In this document: piece by piece, positions 25,786 to 37,398 of the stretch
Layout of the letters: each line of letters opens with the position of its first letter
How positions within the stretch are numbered: the first letter of the stretch is position 1
Made by a program: the position numbers and the translations under genes
The notes under the pieces: model-generated
The model's input: only the letters and a program-made list of their open reading frames with translations
Database searches by the model: none
Told to the model about the DNA's origin: nothing
Source of the DNA: Paramecium sonneborni
Taxonomy: Eukaryota; Ciliophora; Oligohymenophorea; Peniculida; Parameciidae
NCBI GenBank assembly: GCA_905182985.1
Contig: CAJJDN010000086.1
Location: 94,354-158,353, forward strand
Length of the DNA stretch: 64,000 nt
Reading direction: 5' to 3'

Positions 25786-27684
25786 TCAATCCTTATAGAT
25801 TTCTTGATCATTTGAAAATCTAAAATGATACATTAAATCATTTCCTAATATTTAAGCATTATTAATCAAGATTTTTGATAATTCATCTTGTTATTCCTCT
25901 TCACATACTATATTTGCCTTTACTGCCATACCTGATAACAAAATTGTTACTTTAGAGAAATCTAAAGGTTAAAATGGAATCGGTGGACAAACTTAAAGAA
26001 TTTACTATTCCATTTTATTTCTAATTTAATCATTATATTCTGTCCATATATAAGTAAGAGGACATTGAATTTCAATTCCACTAAATTATAATTTGTATTC
26101 CATTTTTTTAGTCTTAAAAGTACAATAACCAAGAGTATGATATTTGAATTTTGGGAAATGCTTTTAAATCCTTTTTGCATACTCGAGTTCAATTAATATT
26201 GAAAATACACCAATATCAAAATCTTTAAATTCAGGAAGGTAGAAAAAATATTCTGAGATAAAATATTCTTAAGTCAAAATAATTGCACTTATTGCTATAA
26301 GTTTACCATTTATTGTGTATTCCATATATCTCTGTCCTAATCTTATTTTAATATTTGACTTATCATCTTCCAAAAATGTGTTTCTATCTAAATAATCTTT
26401 ACAATATAATTTTATGATCTCCTAATCATCATCATTTCTATTATGAACTACTCTGTGATATTCAAAAATGAAATCAATTATTTCTCTATTTTAATTTATA
26501 TCCCTAAAAATATCAATATTTCATTACTTAATTTTTATTTAAATAGGACCAACTTCAAATTGATTAAATGAAAAAGTATCCGAATTAATCAAACTCATAT
26601 CCTTGTATTTACTTTATTTTTTTATTTAATTCTAATCAACTTATTTTTACTATAAACAATGTTCTTATTATTTTTCAATTAATTTTTATTATTCTTATTT
26701 TTTAGTTTATTATTATTTTGTAGTTTATTATTATTTTGTAGTTTATTATTATTTTGTAGTTTATTATTATTTTGTAGTTTATTATTATTCTTTAATTGAT
26801 TATTATTATTATTACTATTATTATTATTATTATTCTTATTATTCTTATTATTCTTATTTTTTTTAAGATAATTGATCATTTTTTTGTGAATTGTGAATTA
26901 ATGTTAAAAACCCTTTATTTTTTTATTTAACTAAAAATTCATTATTATCCTAATTCAATTTGGATAAAATGCTTCCTAAAATTCCATTAAATTGAGCTTA
27001 TGAATAATTCTTAGCTTTAAAAATTTTTTTGTTTTAATGAAAAAGCAATAAGTTAGCATTAGAATAAAATTTAATATTATTTTATTTTATAAATATCTAA
27101 ACACTGTCTTCTTATAATGTAAAATTAAGATTTTCTTCTTAAATTAATTCCTCAATAGATTTTTTACATTATTAAATTGTTTAATTTATAATCTAATAGA
27201 AATTAATCTTTTATTCAGAATTAATAAGATGTTGTTATTGATATTTAAGTGAATTATTTTGCTAAAGATCTTTTTATAAAATAACTTATTTTACAATTTT
27301 TGGTTTTTATTATAGATCTTCTCCTTTAGCATATAACTCTAATAATGTTAAAAGTTTTTAAGCTTTTCTCATTTGTTTTTTTGAAGGTTAAAATTTTTAT
27401 AAAATGATTCTCATGTTATAAAGAGTACAACAACTAGTGGTTTTTGATTTGTAATAAAAATCTCCATTTCTAACAAATAATCTCTCAATAAGCATTTGAT
27501 GAGTTTAAATGAGAATGGTTGAAAAATTTTCTAAGTACTAGAAAATGGTCTAATTTCCACACTCAAACAAACATTTACCTGCATAATCATTCATTTAATA
27601 AATTTAGATAGTAGGTTTTAATTAAAATCTACAATTAATAGGCTATCTATTTTTTAAAGGTTTATTATAACTAACACTTCCCAT
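25786..27684 (-). CDS. ATE1: arginyl-tRNA-protein transferase (ATE1), second paralogue
   Basis: Same domain order as its neighbour: N-terminal CLFECGNQTIFQYL, then MLIERLFVRNGDFYYK in place of the usual DRG..R motif, CC in TSCCTLYNMRI; C-terminal RYMEYTINGKLIAISAII, SEYFFYLPEFKDFDIGVF, KYHTLGYCTFKTKKMEYK and QCPLTYIWTEY. The linker carries a long polyglutamine tract encoded by TAA codons plus a QQQTTK repeat. A 24-nt intron follows VGPIQIKIK (near 26500). The divergence in the DRG region and GCG to AIS change suggest it is evolving faster or has changed substrate preference (inference). Tail after the ATE domain is longer than usual. Confidence 0.87.
26701..26865 (-). repeat. 18-nt minisatellite and TAA-glutamine tract
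   Basis: Inside the second ATE1. On the coding strand an 18-nt unit encoding QQQTTK is repeated about four to five times (about 26704-26790), flanked by a run of TAA/GAA codons (Q and E) to about 26865. Read in another frame the same DNA gives an NNNKLQ repeat, which is not the coding frame. Confidence 0.8.
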
Positions 27685-27778
27685 TTATTATTAATTTATT
27701 TCAAATAGAAAATAATTTAAAATTCATTACCTTAAAGAAGGAATTAATAGCTCTAAGATTATATAATTGATCTTGAAA

Positions 27779-28300
27779 ATGTCTTCAAAAAGTGATGAAA
27801 CTTTAATATTCAAAATGAATAAACTAGATCAAGTAAAATAAATCTGGTTGATGTAATTAACATTTGATTCAAGTACAATATCAATGAGTTATAAAAATTA
27901 TCAAAATTCTAATTATTTAATAAAGAAAATACAAAATTAATGAAAAGATTTACAAATCAATATAGGATAGCATTAGAATTATAAATATAGCTATTACTGA
28001 TTTAGAATATAAATTATTGAAAGAATTAAAAATAAATATTCATAATAAGGAAATTATAATATTAAGAGATGGATAATTAATAAGATTAAAAAGGCTATTA
28101 AAAGATCTTACAGAAATCCTCTATTATAAAAATAATATTACCATCAAAATAATCAGTTTTTAGCCATAGGATTAATTTATTGTATTTAGACCAAAAATGA
28201 TTATAGTATTGTTTTATTGTGATTTAAATAGTTAATCACAATCATTGTTAAATAACAAAGAGATGATTTAAAATAAATTAAGTTTAATTTCTAATTTTGA
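27779..28300 (+). CDS. small hypothetical protein, exon structure uncertain
   Basis: Starts MSSKSDETLIFKMNKLDQVKQ. A second segment in another frame has good coding character: KYKINEKIYKSIQDSIRII, ITDLEYKLLKELK, EIIILRDGQLIRLKRLLKDL. A 26-nt intron (GTATTG...AAATAG, near 28210-28235) leads to a plausible end at TGA 28298. The join between the first and second segments is not clear from the sequence; a very short 16-nt intron would fit. The product would be about 150 aa and helical. Not recognised. Confidence 0.45.
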
Positions 28301-28357
28301 ATAATTAAAAGTGATATATATATATATATAAAATATTTTAATATCAATTGAAAAAAC

Positions 28358-28804
28358 ATGTCTAAATAAAATGTAAAGGCCACCTCATCAACTCTTGCTG
28401 AGTCGGCATACATGAATGAAGCACAATTAAATTAATACAACTTTAGTTTAAAAGTGGCTTAGAAAATTTTACAAGTATAAATAGAAATCACTTCTGATTC
28501 TCTAATCATTGAAGCCGTCGAAACAGCCATTGATTATTTCACTCAAATATATTATGATTAAGATATAAATGAAAATGCTGAGATTTATGAAGTATTTTCT
28601 GCTGATCAATAAGGAAATCCTTTAAAAACTAAGTTTAAGACAGAATAATTACTTTAGGAAATAGAATGCAAGTCTTTTGCTTTAGTTGTTAAAAAGAAGG
28701 GTACTTTATTATCTATTTTAAAATAACCTATCTTGAGAGAGTCTCCTACAAAAAGCACTAAAGAATAACCTAAGTTCAGATATGACACTACTATTTCCAA
28801 ATGA
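28358..28804 (+). CDS. small conserved-looking hypothetical protein
   Basis: 148 aa in one clean frame. MSKQNVKATSSTLAESAYMN leads into a globular region (SLKVAQKILQVQIEITSDS, IDYFTQIYYDQDI, CKSFALVVKKKGTLL) and a short C-terminal tail with SPTKSTKEQPKFRYDTT. No signal peptide or membrane helix. The composition is balanced, unlike its low-complexity neighbours, so it is probably a real folded protein. Family not recognised. It is convergent with the coiled-coil gene at 28956. Confidence 0.75.
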
Positions 28805-28955
28805 TTACTAAACCTTTTATAATTTATTTAAAACCATATATGTTAAATTTATTCTTATATAAATAAAATAATCTTAGTTCTATTATTTTAGTAAACTTCT
28901 TTCTATTATTTTTTATATCAATAGGTTAGTTTGAAATAAATTATGATTATAATAC

Positions 28956-30441
28956 TCATTTTTAAGTTTTGATTCTACTCTATTATTCAAGAAAACTTTT
29001 CAATTCTGATGGCATAAGTAATTTCTCTGCCTCATGCTTTGGTAGTATTTCCTTTATTATTTAAGCAGCTTAAGCGAATTTTTAATCCAATGACTTTTTT
29101 TTTTTCAACAATATTTATTATTATTGTTCAACATATTACTCATATAATATTGGATCTTTAAACAAAGAAGCTGCTTACTTTGCTTTCTCCCATAATGAAT
29201 TTTCTGATTCTTTTTATGTTAATTATGTTTTTAGTCTCCATGTATCAGAAGTTCTAAATGATTATTATGATTTTGTATCCTTATTAACATTTAATTTAAT
29301 TTATGTATTTAATTTTATCCTTTAAGCATGAGCTCTATTGAATTCAACATCTTCCAAATTTAATTATAATTTATCCTTAAGTATTAAAGATTTCTATTCA
29401 AGTAATTTCTCTTTATTTTAAATTACTTGTTCTTACTTCTTTATCAATTATTAATATGTATTGCTAAAACCTTCTAAATGTTTCTTATTATTTATATGAA
29501 TAATAATACATTTTATTATTCGAAATTGCTTTCTTTACATTTTCTTAGCATTTTAACATACTTTTCTTTTCTTTCACTTATTTTCTTTTATTCTTCTAAA
29601 ATCAATTAAGATTTATTTTCTTAAAACTTTTTCATTTTTTCACATTATTCTTTAATATATTACTACTATTCAAATTCAATTAATTAAGATCTTTTTTCTT
29701 TTTTAAAAACAATTTGACTATTCTTTTGGGCAAAATAATTTTTCATATCTTTTTTATAAAGTTCAACTTTTGTTTAAGCCTAGGATTCTTGATTAAATCA
29801 TTCATACCTTTTTATTATAATTTATTCAATCTATCAGTAATCGTTTATTAAAATAAAGTCTCTTATTATTTTCTTTTTTCATGAGCTCTTTCAGTATAAT
29901 TTTCATGTTTAAAATTTTTTTTTAAAAATCTTCCTTAGATTTATTCTTAAATTCTGGATTCATTTTCTGTGCATGTAATAAAATATTGATTTCTTTTTTA
30001 AAATTCATCTGTATTTTCATCAGATTTATTTTTATAGCTATCTCTATCTCTATCTCTTTTTTTAGAGAAACTAGTTTCACTTTTTCTTAATAAAATATTT
30101 TAATGTTGTAATAATTTTGAATTTTATTTTTAAAGGTACTCAACATTCTTTTTTTCTTCTTATAATTATTAATAAATAAGATTTTGCAATATTTTTTGTC
30201 TTGATAAACTTTTTTTCTCTTTTTTTTCTTAGATAATAACACTTTCTTCACTGAGATTGGAGAAACTATAATGAATTAGATAGAATACTTATTATCTTAT
30301 TAATTGAAAGTAATTTGCTTAAGGGATTAATCACCAAGTTTATGCCTTTATTTAGTAGCTTATATTTCATTAATAATTCCTATAATAATAATATATGTTT
30401 ATACTCATAACTCTATTTTTATAATGATTGTATTTCATCAT
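28956..30441 (-). CDS. coiled-coil protein, multi-intron
   Basis: About 440 aa. Start MMKYNHYKNRVM, with three introns visible near the 5' end (25 nt after VM, 23 nt before FSNLSEES, 20 nt after LNKLQQK). The protein is continuous coiled coil: QLQEEKKNVEYLQKQNSKLL, an RDRDRDS repeat, EQQQYIKEQCEKMKKFQENK, QKKISERKEKYVKM. The C-terminal part has SLWEKAKQAASLFKDP and ILPKHEAEKLLMPSEL before the TGA. Style resembles centrosomal or axonemal coiled-coil proteins but no family is claimed. Middle exon joins around 29430-29500 are approximate. Confidence 0.68.
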
Positions 30442-30472
30442 TTATACTTCAGATGAAACTGAAGGGAATTAC

Positions 30473-30717
30473 TCAATAGATCTAAGAGATAGAGTTTATA
30501 ATAAACTTATAAATCAGATCATTAGGATCATATCCTAATCTTAGACATAATTTTTGAGTAGTGATTGATTAAGGACTAGTTTAATCAAGCATTTTCTTAA
30601 AAATCTGATCATCGGGATGATTAATCATTAAATTAATTATTTTGAAGGTATAAATAAGTAATTATTCAGAAACTAAATATTCAATTCTAGAAATTAAACT
30701 AAACCTTTATTACTCAT
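30473..30717 (-). CDS. very small protein
   Basis: About 70 aa: MSNK, then a 32-nt intron (GTTTAG...ATTTAG), then VSEQLLIYTFKIINLMINHPDDQ and KLCLRLGYDPNDLIYKFI ending SISQIY. The pattern of two helices, a conserved-looking NHPDD and a later LGY resembles the compact PUB/UBA-type folds, but this is only a suggestion. The frame is restored exactly by the intron, which supports it being real. It sits 30 nt upstream of the coiled-coil gene start. Confidence 0.55.
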
Positions 30718-30721
30718 CTTA

Positions 30722-31330
30722 TGAAAGAAATAAATTAAAGAACATAATATAAATTAAGAGGAATATAGGAAATGTAATAAAGAGTTTAATAAAGCTTTTT
30801 AAAAAGATATTGGGAATATCTATATTCAATATTCAAAGAATGATGTAGAGAATTAATTATTACATATTGATGAATGAAATAAGAAATGGTGTCTAGAAAA
30901 CTAATTAGAAAGATTATAATAATTTATAATACTTTATAAGACCTAGATCATTAAAAATAATTTATGAACCTTTGAGTGGAAATAGCTATATGGGGTTATT
31001 CATTTTATACAATACTATTACTAAGTATCTAATATCATTTATTATGAATAAAAAGCAAACTAACCAATTATTCTTAATAAAAATTTTAGTCTAAATGCTA
31101 GATGAAGTTAAGGGAAATTAAGCTTTTAATGCATATAATTATTTGTTTGTTCATTAGTAAAAACCTATCATATACTAAGAGTTTAATGAATAAGTTCTAC
31201 TAAAAAGGTTATATCAATACAAATCAAATAATGATGAATCAGCGATCAAACTAGATTTTAAATTATAAATGAAGAAATCAATATTTAACAGATTCTCCTT
31301 GAATTAATATTAATTATATCATACATAAGT
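30722..31330 (+). other. coding-like plus-strand region with unresolved frames
   Basis: Several plus-strand frames look coding: KQIKEHNINQEEYRKCNKEFNKAF and KWCLENQLERLQQF (one frame) and MLDEVKGNQAFNAYNYLFVHQQ with KPIIYQEFNEQVLLKRLYQY (another). In-frame TGA codons interrupt them and I cannot find a full set of 20-35 nt introns that joins them. It may be a multi-exon gene or a decaying copy. Confidence 0.35.
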
Positions 31331-31517
31331 TTATTTAAATAAATTTTATCTCATAGTTTTATATTTGCTATTATTACTTAGGCTTTTTATTTTATTTTAT
31401 TTCTTTCCTTCTTGCCATTTTCAGAACCTAAAAGAATTGAAGGAGTTCTTACAAATATACAAATTATATTGTAGAACTATTAAAATTGATGAATAAATCA
31501 AATAATTTATAATAAAA

Positions 31518-31824
31518 ATGTCTGAAGCAAATTGTTATCAGAAATTTGGAATAAATCAATCAGTTTATAATAGTGAATCACCCAAACTATTGACTCCTAT
31601 TCTAAAAATACATCATTCAAAATCTGATGGAGATATAGATATTAGATAGGATAGCTTTGGCAATTTGATTAGGCCTGGATAAAAAAAACATCGAATTTAA
31701 TTTAAAGATAAAAATGAAGTGTTTATAGGTATAAGATGAATTGATTTGAATAGTTGAAAATTGGAAATAATACAACACTGATATGGCAATTCAAGAATCT
31801 CCTTGTCTTTGCACAATTTTGTGA
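31518..31824 (+). CDS. small protein with a PP1-docking-like RVxF motif
   Basis: About 93 aa. MSEANCYQKFGINQSVYN begins it, followed by PGQKKHRIQFKDKNEVFI and, after a 25-nt intron (GTATAAG...GAATAG, near 31729-31753), VENWKQYNTDM, ending ESPCLCTIL. The HRIQF core fits the [K/R]-x-[V/I]-x-F docking motif for protein phosphatase 1, and the following VENWKxYN block is typical of short PP1-regulator-like proteins in protists. Binding is inferred from the motif only. The C-terminal CLC could be lipidated (speculative). Confidence 0.65.
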
Positions 31825-32005
31825 ATTTTTATCATTAATTTTCATTAACTTGTATAAATTACTGCCTTGATAATTCTTATATTTATTCAAATGATAGAAT
31901 ATAATTATTTGATATTGAACTGTTTTAGATATCATACTAAAATTATTATTTAGTTTTGAATTCCTTTATTAAAACATTTATATAATATGAACTTATTTAA
32001 ATAAT

Positions 32006-32686
32006 TCATTTTGCACGAGTCGGTTACTTGACTGCACCTCTTAAAGTATTTTTATGTTTAAGATAAGAATCAAAAAATGTATTTAAATCATTTTTCATCA
32101 AATGATTTTTAATATTAGGTTCATTAATCATTTCTTTCATTGTCTCATCAACAACTATAAATTATCATATCTATTCAATACCATAATAAGTTCTGTGTGC
32201 TGATTTCTATTATTTATATCCAGTATGTGTTTTATCTTCATAATCTTTAATATGATCCACCTTAAATAGAATTGCTTGAGTAGCTTAATCTTTTTCTTTC
32301 TATTGTTTTAAAGGTTTTACTAATTCTTCTAATCGACCTTCCTTCTTTAATTATTTATAATGATTAAAATCTTCCTCTCTTTTACGATTTATATCCTACA
32401 TTTATGTAGTCATAGTTCCATAATTATCAAGTCCTAATGAAATCAATGCAGATGTTGTCAAAACTGATACAGGTGGTTTAGGTAATGATTTTGTTACACT
32501 ATTTAAATTTGCTGGAGGTTATTATGTTGCAAACTCTTCAATATGTTAATCTAAAACTGGTTTAATTAATTTTGTATGTTCAAATTCAGGGACTTCTTTT
32601 TCATACAGTTCATCTTAGATCTTATTATAAAGAGCAGCTCTCTCTTAAAGAATCTCTATTTTATTTCTTTTATCTAAGAAATTCAT
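32006..32686 (-). CDS. uncharacterised helical protein
   Basis: About 215 aa with one 27-nt intron (near 32185-32160) that restores the frame from HRTYY to VVDETMKEM. N-terminus MNFLDKRNKIEILQERAALY, middle TSALISLGLDNYGTMTTQM, a charged helix (NRKREEDFNHYKQLKKEGR), and C-terminus FFDSYLKHKNTLRGAVKQPT. Short conserved-looking blocks separated by charged helices recall small axonemal proteins, but I cannot name it. No signal peptide or membrane helix. Confidence 0.7.
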
Positions 32687-33092
32687 TATATTATTTATTA
32701 TTATTCAATAATTTATTCTAAAATTAAAAATCAATCTCTATATTTCATCAATTTATTTCAAACTTTATTTAAGTAATTAAGAAGGAAAAAAATTAATATT
32801 ATTAAACATATAAAAAAAGATAATATTTAATGATATACTAATTATTTATTTTTCATTTTATTAGTGTAATACTCTGAAAATCTATAAAAAGGTAATTATA
32901 ATTTCAAAAATATTATTGATTATTAATATTATTTAAGAAAGTAATTTGGAATATTTTAATTAGCTATAAATCAAAAAAAGTTTACTAACCAAATAAATAA
33001 TATTGATGAGATCAATAAAAAAATAAATAATGTTATAAAGAAGAATTTAAAAAAAAGAATAATATAAAATTTGAGTAGAAAAAAAAAATACT
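32687..33092. other. intergenic, AT-rich
   Basis: Promoter region of the 32006 gene and 3' flank of the next minus-strand gene. Only A/T runs; no coding frame seen. Confidence 0.6.
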
Positions 33093-34041
33093 TCATTATT
33101 AAAATGCTCTAACTCCTAAAGACTAGAGTTTACTACTGAAGGGTCTAGTTTTTTAATTGCTTTTATTTTATCTACTTACACCAGTTTAAGGTCTGAATCC
33201 TTGAGAGGATGTTTTTGTGATAACAGGAGTTTTGTTTGAATTTTCTTGATTAATAAGTTTCATTAAATCAAGTAGATTATCATATAATTAGAAACCGGGT
33301 TATTATTTATTTTTTTGTACTTAAGTAGTAGTTCCTTTGATTAAAGCAACATGTTGAAAAAAACCTTCAGTTAATTATTAGACATCTCTGTCATTAATTT
33401 AATGTCTTTATGAAACATATGTTGGAGAGAGCAATCTATTTTTAATGATTTATTTTTCAATGATATTATGATTTTTGATTTCTTATTCTTCAATATTATA
33501 ATTATCACAATCACCTCCTAGAGATACTTTTTTTAATGCAGAATGATTTCTAACAACATTTTGATTAGCTATTAATAAATAAAATGATTGAAACTTTTAT
33601 CATATTTTTTAGTGTTTCTCCAATATTTAGTTTCTGAATGATATGGTAATTAGATCATTTCTTCATTTTCATCAATTTTCATCATTTATTTGGTTTATGA
33701 ATTAAGTCCAGGAGCAGTAATAGGTCTTTATCTTTAAACAGAACTTTGTGTAGGTGATATAAAAGCAGTCATAGGTCTTAAAGATTTTTCAGGAGTTATT
33801 TATAGATTCTCTAATTCTTGTTCTTTTTTTGCTTTGAAAGATTATTTCGAAAATCCTAAGAAGTTATATTGATATAATTAAAAATACCATAATTTTCCAA
33901 ATCTTCCTAATAATCTTAACGAAGATCTTCAATATTATGATGTTATTTTTTATGTCTAACAACAGGATCAAAATGATCTTCAATTTGTTTTTCTCTTTGC
34001 ATCAATGCCTAATATTTTTTATTAAGTAAAGTTAGACTCAT
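33093..34041 (-). CDS. uncharacterised protein
   Basis: About 295 aa with introns of 32 nt (near 33890-33860) and 26 nt (near 33590-33565). It starts MSLTLLNKKYQALMQREKQIEDHFDP, has SLRPMTAFISPTQSSVQRQRP, then SLGGDCDNYNIEEQEIKNHN and TEGFFQHVALIKGTT, ending RPFSSKLQSLGVRAFQQ. The repeated RP[MFI]T/RPFSS patterns resemble ciliary tip/axonemal short motif proteins. Not recognised with certainty. The TGA at 33093-33095 follows a glutamine-rich end. Confidence 0.68.
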
Positions 34042-34071
34042 TAAAAATAAATAAATAATAATAAAATATAT

Positions 34072-35805
34072 TCAAACTTAAAAATTTTTGTTTGTCATCC
34101 ATTTATCTTTTTAGATAACTCTGAAATGAGGTTGAGACTAACCCCTAGGAATTCTAGGTGTTGTATTATATTTAAGTTCAGTCAAAATATGTGTATTAGA
34201 AGGATTATCTTCACTTGTAGTATTTTATTTTTTATTCATTTAACATTTTTATAAACGAGTTTAAGATAGATAACCTGGAACCCATAAAGGTCTATTTTAA
34301 GCAAATAATGCAGGATCAATAGAAGGATGGAGAGTTTGAATAATTTCTATATTAGATCTTTAAAAGGCTTAATTTCTTACTTCATCAAAATGATTTGGTG
34401 AAGAACAATAAATACTTTATTTTGGTTAGGGTTCTTATTATTATGATTATTATTATAATTAAATAGTTGATGTGGAAGGATTCTTTTTTAATAAGAATTA
34501 TTTATTACATATAATAGCAATTGATCTAAATCTTTTGGATTAAGTTTTGATTAAGTTTATTTGAATTTCTTTTTACCAATAGAATTATTTACAACAACAT
34601 CTAATTAATTAGACTTTTTAGCTGCAAAACCAGCATGATGAAATTCTGTAATCACATTAAATTTGATTGTTTTTTGATTATTATACTTACTTCTACTTAA
34701 TTATTCAAGATAAATATCCATAGCATTATCATTTTATTTAATTGATGCAATTTCAATAGGTATAGTCTAAGCTCTTCCAGAACATAATTTGGCTAGATAT
34801 TAAATAGATATACTTAATTAATATCCCATAAAATTTTTTAACATTAAGACAGTTTCTTTATATTTGGATCTGATAGAGAATTGAGTGGCCACAATGTTAT
34901 CAGAGACAGAAATGACAAGTGGACCTTGAATAGAATAGATATAGAAATGTAACCTTTTTCACAATCAGCCATAGTTTAAAATGTTTTTTTAGGGTTTACA
35001 AAATTAAATGGATGAACATCCCAAGAATTTTTAAATGGAACAACAAATTCAAATGGTAAATCATAGAATAAATAATTATGCATAGAGTTCTTTCTCAAAG
35101 AACAAACAACCTCGTTTTCTTTAGATACATATAATAAATCTATTTCTTTCATTCTTTATACTTTATATTGAGGTGCCTTAACAATATACTTACCTATAGT
35201 TTTGAATTCTTCAGCTGCTCTTCTACTATGAAGTCCAGCATTACCTTTTCCTACCCATTCTCCAGTATCATAATTAAAACTATATAGATCACCTGTTACA
35301 TTATCTAAAAAGTAATCACTCATACGAATTTCGTTCATTGATTTTTTTATTTTAGATAAATCACCTAGTTAACTTCCATTTAATCCATTTACAATTGATA
35401 ATTACTAAAATAAATTACATAATATACACATTCGATATTAGATGCTATCAAAAATACTAATCCTTGCATAGCAAAAGAGGATGCAAATAGTATCTTATTA
35501 CTTCTCATACACATTCTTAAAAATATAAGAAATTTATATGCATTAGGTGACCATGGTCTAAGATTAGCGTCTCCTTCAAAGAATATCAAATCAATTGAAT
35601 CAAACATCTTACCACATTCTACTCTTACAAAAGAACTATCAATCTCATATAGGAAATCATCTATTGTATCTCTATCTGCTATAAAGAACTCTAACTCTGT
35701 ATCTATCATTTCCTTTTTTCCTGCTAACAACTTAATTTACTATTCATCAATACATCTTTTATCATTTATTTATAATGTTCTGAACTTCTGAATCCTTTTA
35801 TACAT
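34072..35805 (-). CDS. large conserved protein with a glutamine-amidotransferase-like N-terminal domain
   Basis: About 560 aa. Starts MYKRIQKFRTL if the ATG at 35805 is used; an upstream in-frame ATG (35904) would overlap the MORN gene by 50 nt and is less likely. The first domain has SIDLIFFEGDANLRPWSPNAY and KILFASSFAMQGLVFLIA, which looks like a class-I amidotransferase/DJ-1-type core. A 23-nt intron near 35440-35418 follows IEC. Next come SDYFLDNVTGDLYSFNYDTGEW and RAAEEFKTIGKYIVKAPQYK, then a beta-rich domain (FVVPFKNSWDVHPFNFVNPKK). The tail has LHPSIDPALFAQNRPLWVPGY. Composition is well balanced and clearly coding. Biochemical role unknown. Confidence 0.78.
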
Positions 35806-35854
35806 TTCCCATACCCATTTACAATTAAAATTTTCATTTAATATAAGTTTATTT

Positions 35855-37059
35855 TCATACATCAATTAATTATTCATTCTAAAATTTACTTTATTTGATC
35901 GCATTAATTGGTTCTATTTCTCCTTCCATTCTATCATTTTTCCATTAGCCAACATACTTCTAACCATTCTTCCAATTATACGTACCCTTACCTTATCTTT
36001 TACCATCCTAAAAGAATCCTTCATAATAATCTCCATTTGCATATTCATATCTTCCTTAACCATTCTTTGTTCCATTTGCCCATTCTCCCATAAATACATC
36101 GCCATTTGTTAATATTAATACTCCTTAACCATTTCTTACATCATTTCTATATTCTCCCTCATATTTATCTCCACTTAAATAATAATAAATTCCTTTCCCA
36201 CAACGTTCTCCATCTACAAAATTACCTTCATATCTATCACCATTAACATAATAAAATATTCCATGTCCATTCTAATTCTCATTTCTCCATTCTCCTTAAT
36301 ATTTTGCTCCATCATTATAAATATATGTTCCTTAACCATGTTTCTAACCTCCCATCCATTCTCCCTCATATCTATCCTCATTTTAATATTGCATCACTCC
36401 AAAACCATTTGCTTTATCCTCCAAAAACTCACCTTCAAATCTTGAACCATTTTAATATTCAAATACACCTTTACCACACTTCTCTCCATCTCTCCATTCC
36501 CCATAATATTTATCACCACTTGTATAAATATACATACCACTTCCATGTTTCTCACCATCTAACCATTATCCATCATATTTCTCATTTGTAGCAAAATATG
36601 TATAAGAACCTTTTCCATTCTTTTTATCATTCATCCATTCTCCTTCATATTTATTCCCATTCACATATAAATATACACCTCTACCATGTTTTGCACTCTC
36701 TCTCAATTCTCCATCATATCTTTCTCCATTTGCAAATATATACACTCCTCTACCATGAAATCTATTTTATTTAAATCACAATACCTATCATCTTTCCATT
36801 CTCCAACATACTTATCTCCATTACTATAATGATAAATCCCTTTCCCATTTCTTTTCTCATTTATTACCTCTCCTTCATATTTACTTCCATCAACATAGTT
36901 CTTTATCCTGATTCCTTTCTTATATTTACCTACTTCATCCTAATCCTTTATCCATTAATTCTCAAATCTATAAACTATTTCATCCTTCTCTTTTAGTAAT
37001 TTTAGTTTCTCCTACTCCAACGTTTTACTTGGAGCTATTTTGAATTTTAGATCAGCCAT
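35855..37059 (-). CDS. MORN-repeat protein
   Basis: About 390 aa built of about 14 MORN repeats (YxGEWxxxxxxGxGxYxxxNGxx). After MADLKFKIAPSKTLEQEKLKL and a short linker, repeats begin at YEGEVINEKRNGKGIYHY and run to YVGQWKNDRMEGEIEP. One 23-nt intron (GTATTG...AAATAG, near 36780-36755) lies in the third repeat. MORN arrays are usually membrane- or cytoskeleton-associated. No kinase or other catalytic domain is attached. The stop TGA (35855-35857) is 50 nt upstream of the ATG of the next gene. This is the complete copy; a truncated false copy follows. Confidence 0.92.
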
Positions 37060-37397
37060 TTCAAAATTTAATTAATAATACTACTAAAATTTTCTGTTAA
37101 CATTATTATATTATAAAATTTAATATTACTATTTATATACTCTCATTTATTTTCTCCCTATCAAACAAGAATAACTATCTGATTTTCTTACTATTTCTCT
37201 TACGACTACATTTAGTATGTATTTCAATATAATAATAATCATTTTTATTTTAATATTTATTTATTTACTCTCTTTCTTCAATTTCTAATTTAAAAAACAT
37301 TTATAATCCATTTATTATTTATTTATTTTATCAAATTTACTTTTTTTACATTTTATTATCATATTCAACTTGATAATCCAGATTTCCTTCCCATATA
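37060..37397. other. intergenic plus unmatched contig tail
   Basis: 5' flank of the MORN gene; 37315-37397 is the tail unique to the left contig. It is AT-rich with no coding frame. See the assembly finding. Confidence 0.6.
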
Positions 37398-37398
37398 N

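Noticed and set aside
26679..26879. Minus-strand NNNKLQ repeat frame
   Set aside because: It is the same DNA as the QQQTTK/polyQ tract of ATE1 read in another frame; the ATE1 frame is continuous with the conserved domains.
28314..28345. TATATATA tract upstream of the 28358 gene as a regulatory element
   Set aside because: Such tracts are frequent throughout the window and give no specific signal.
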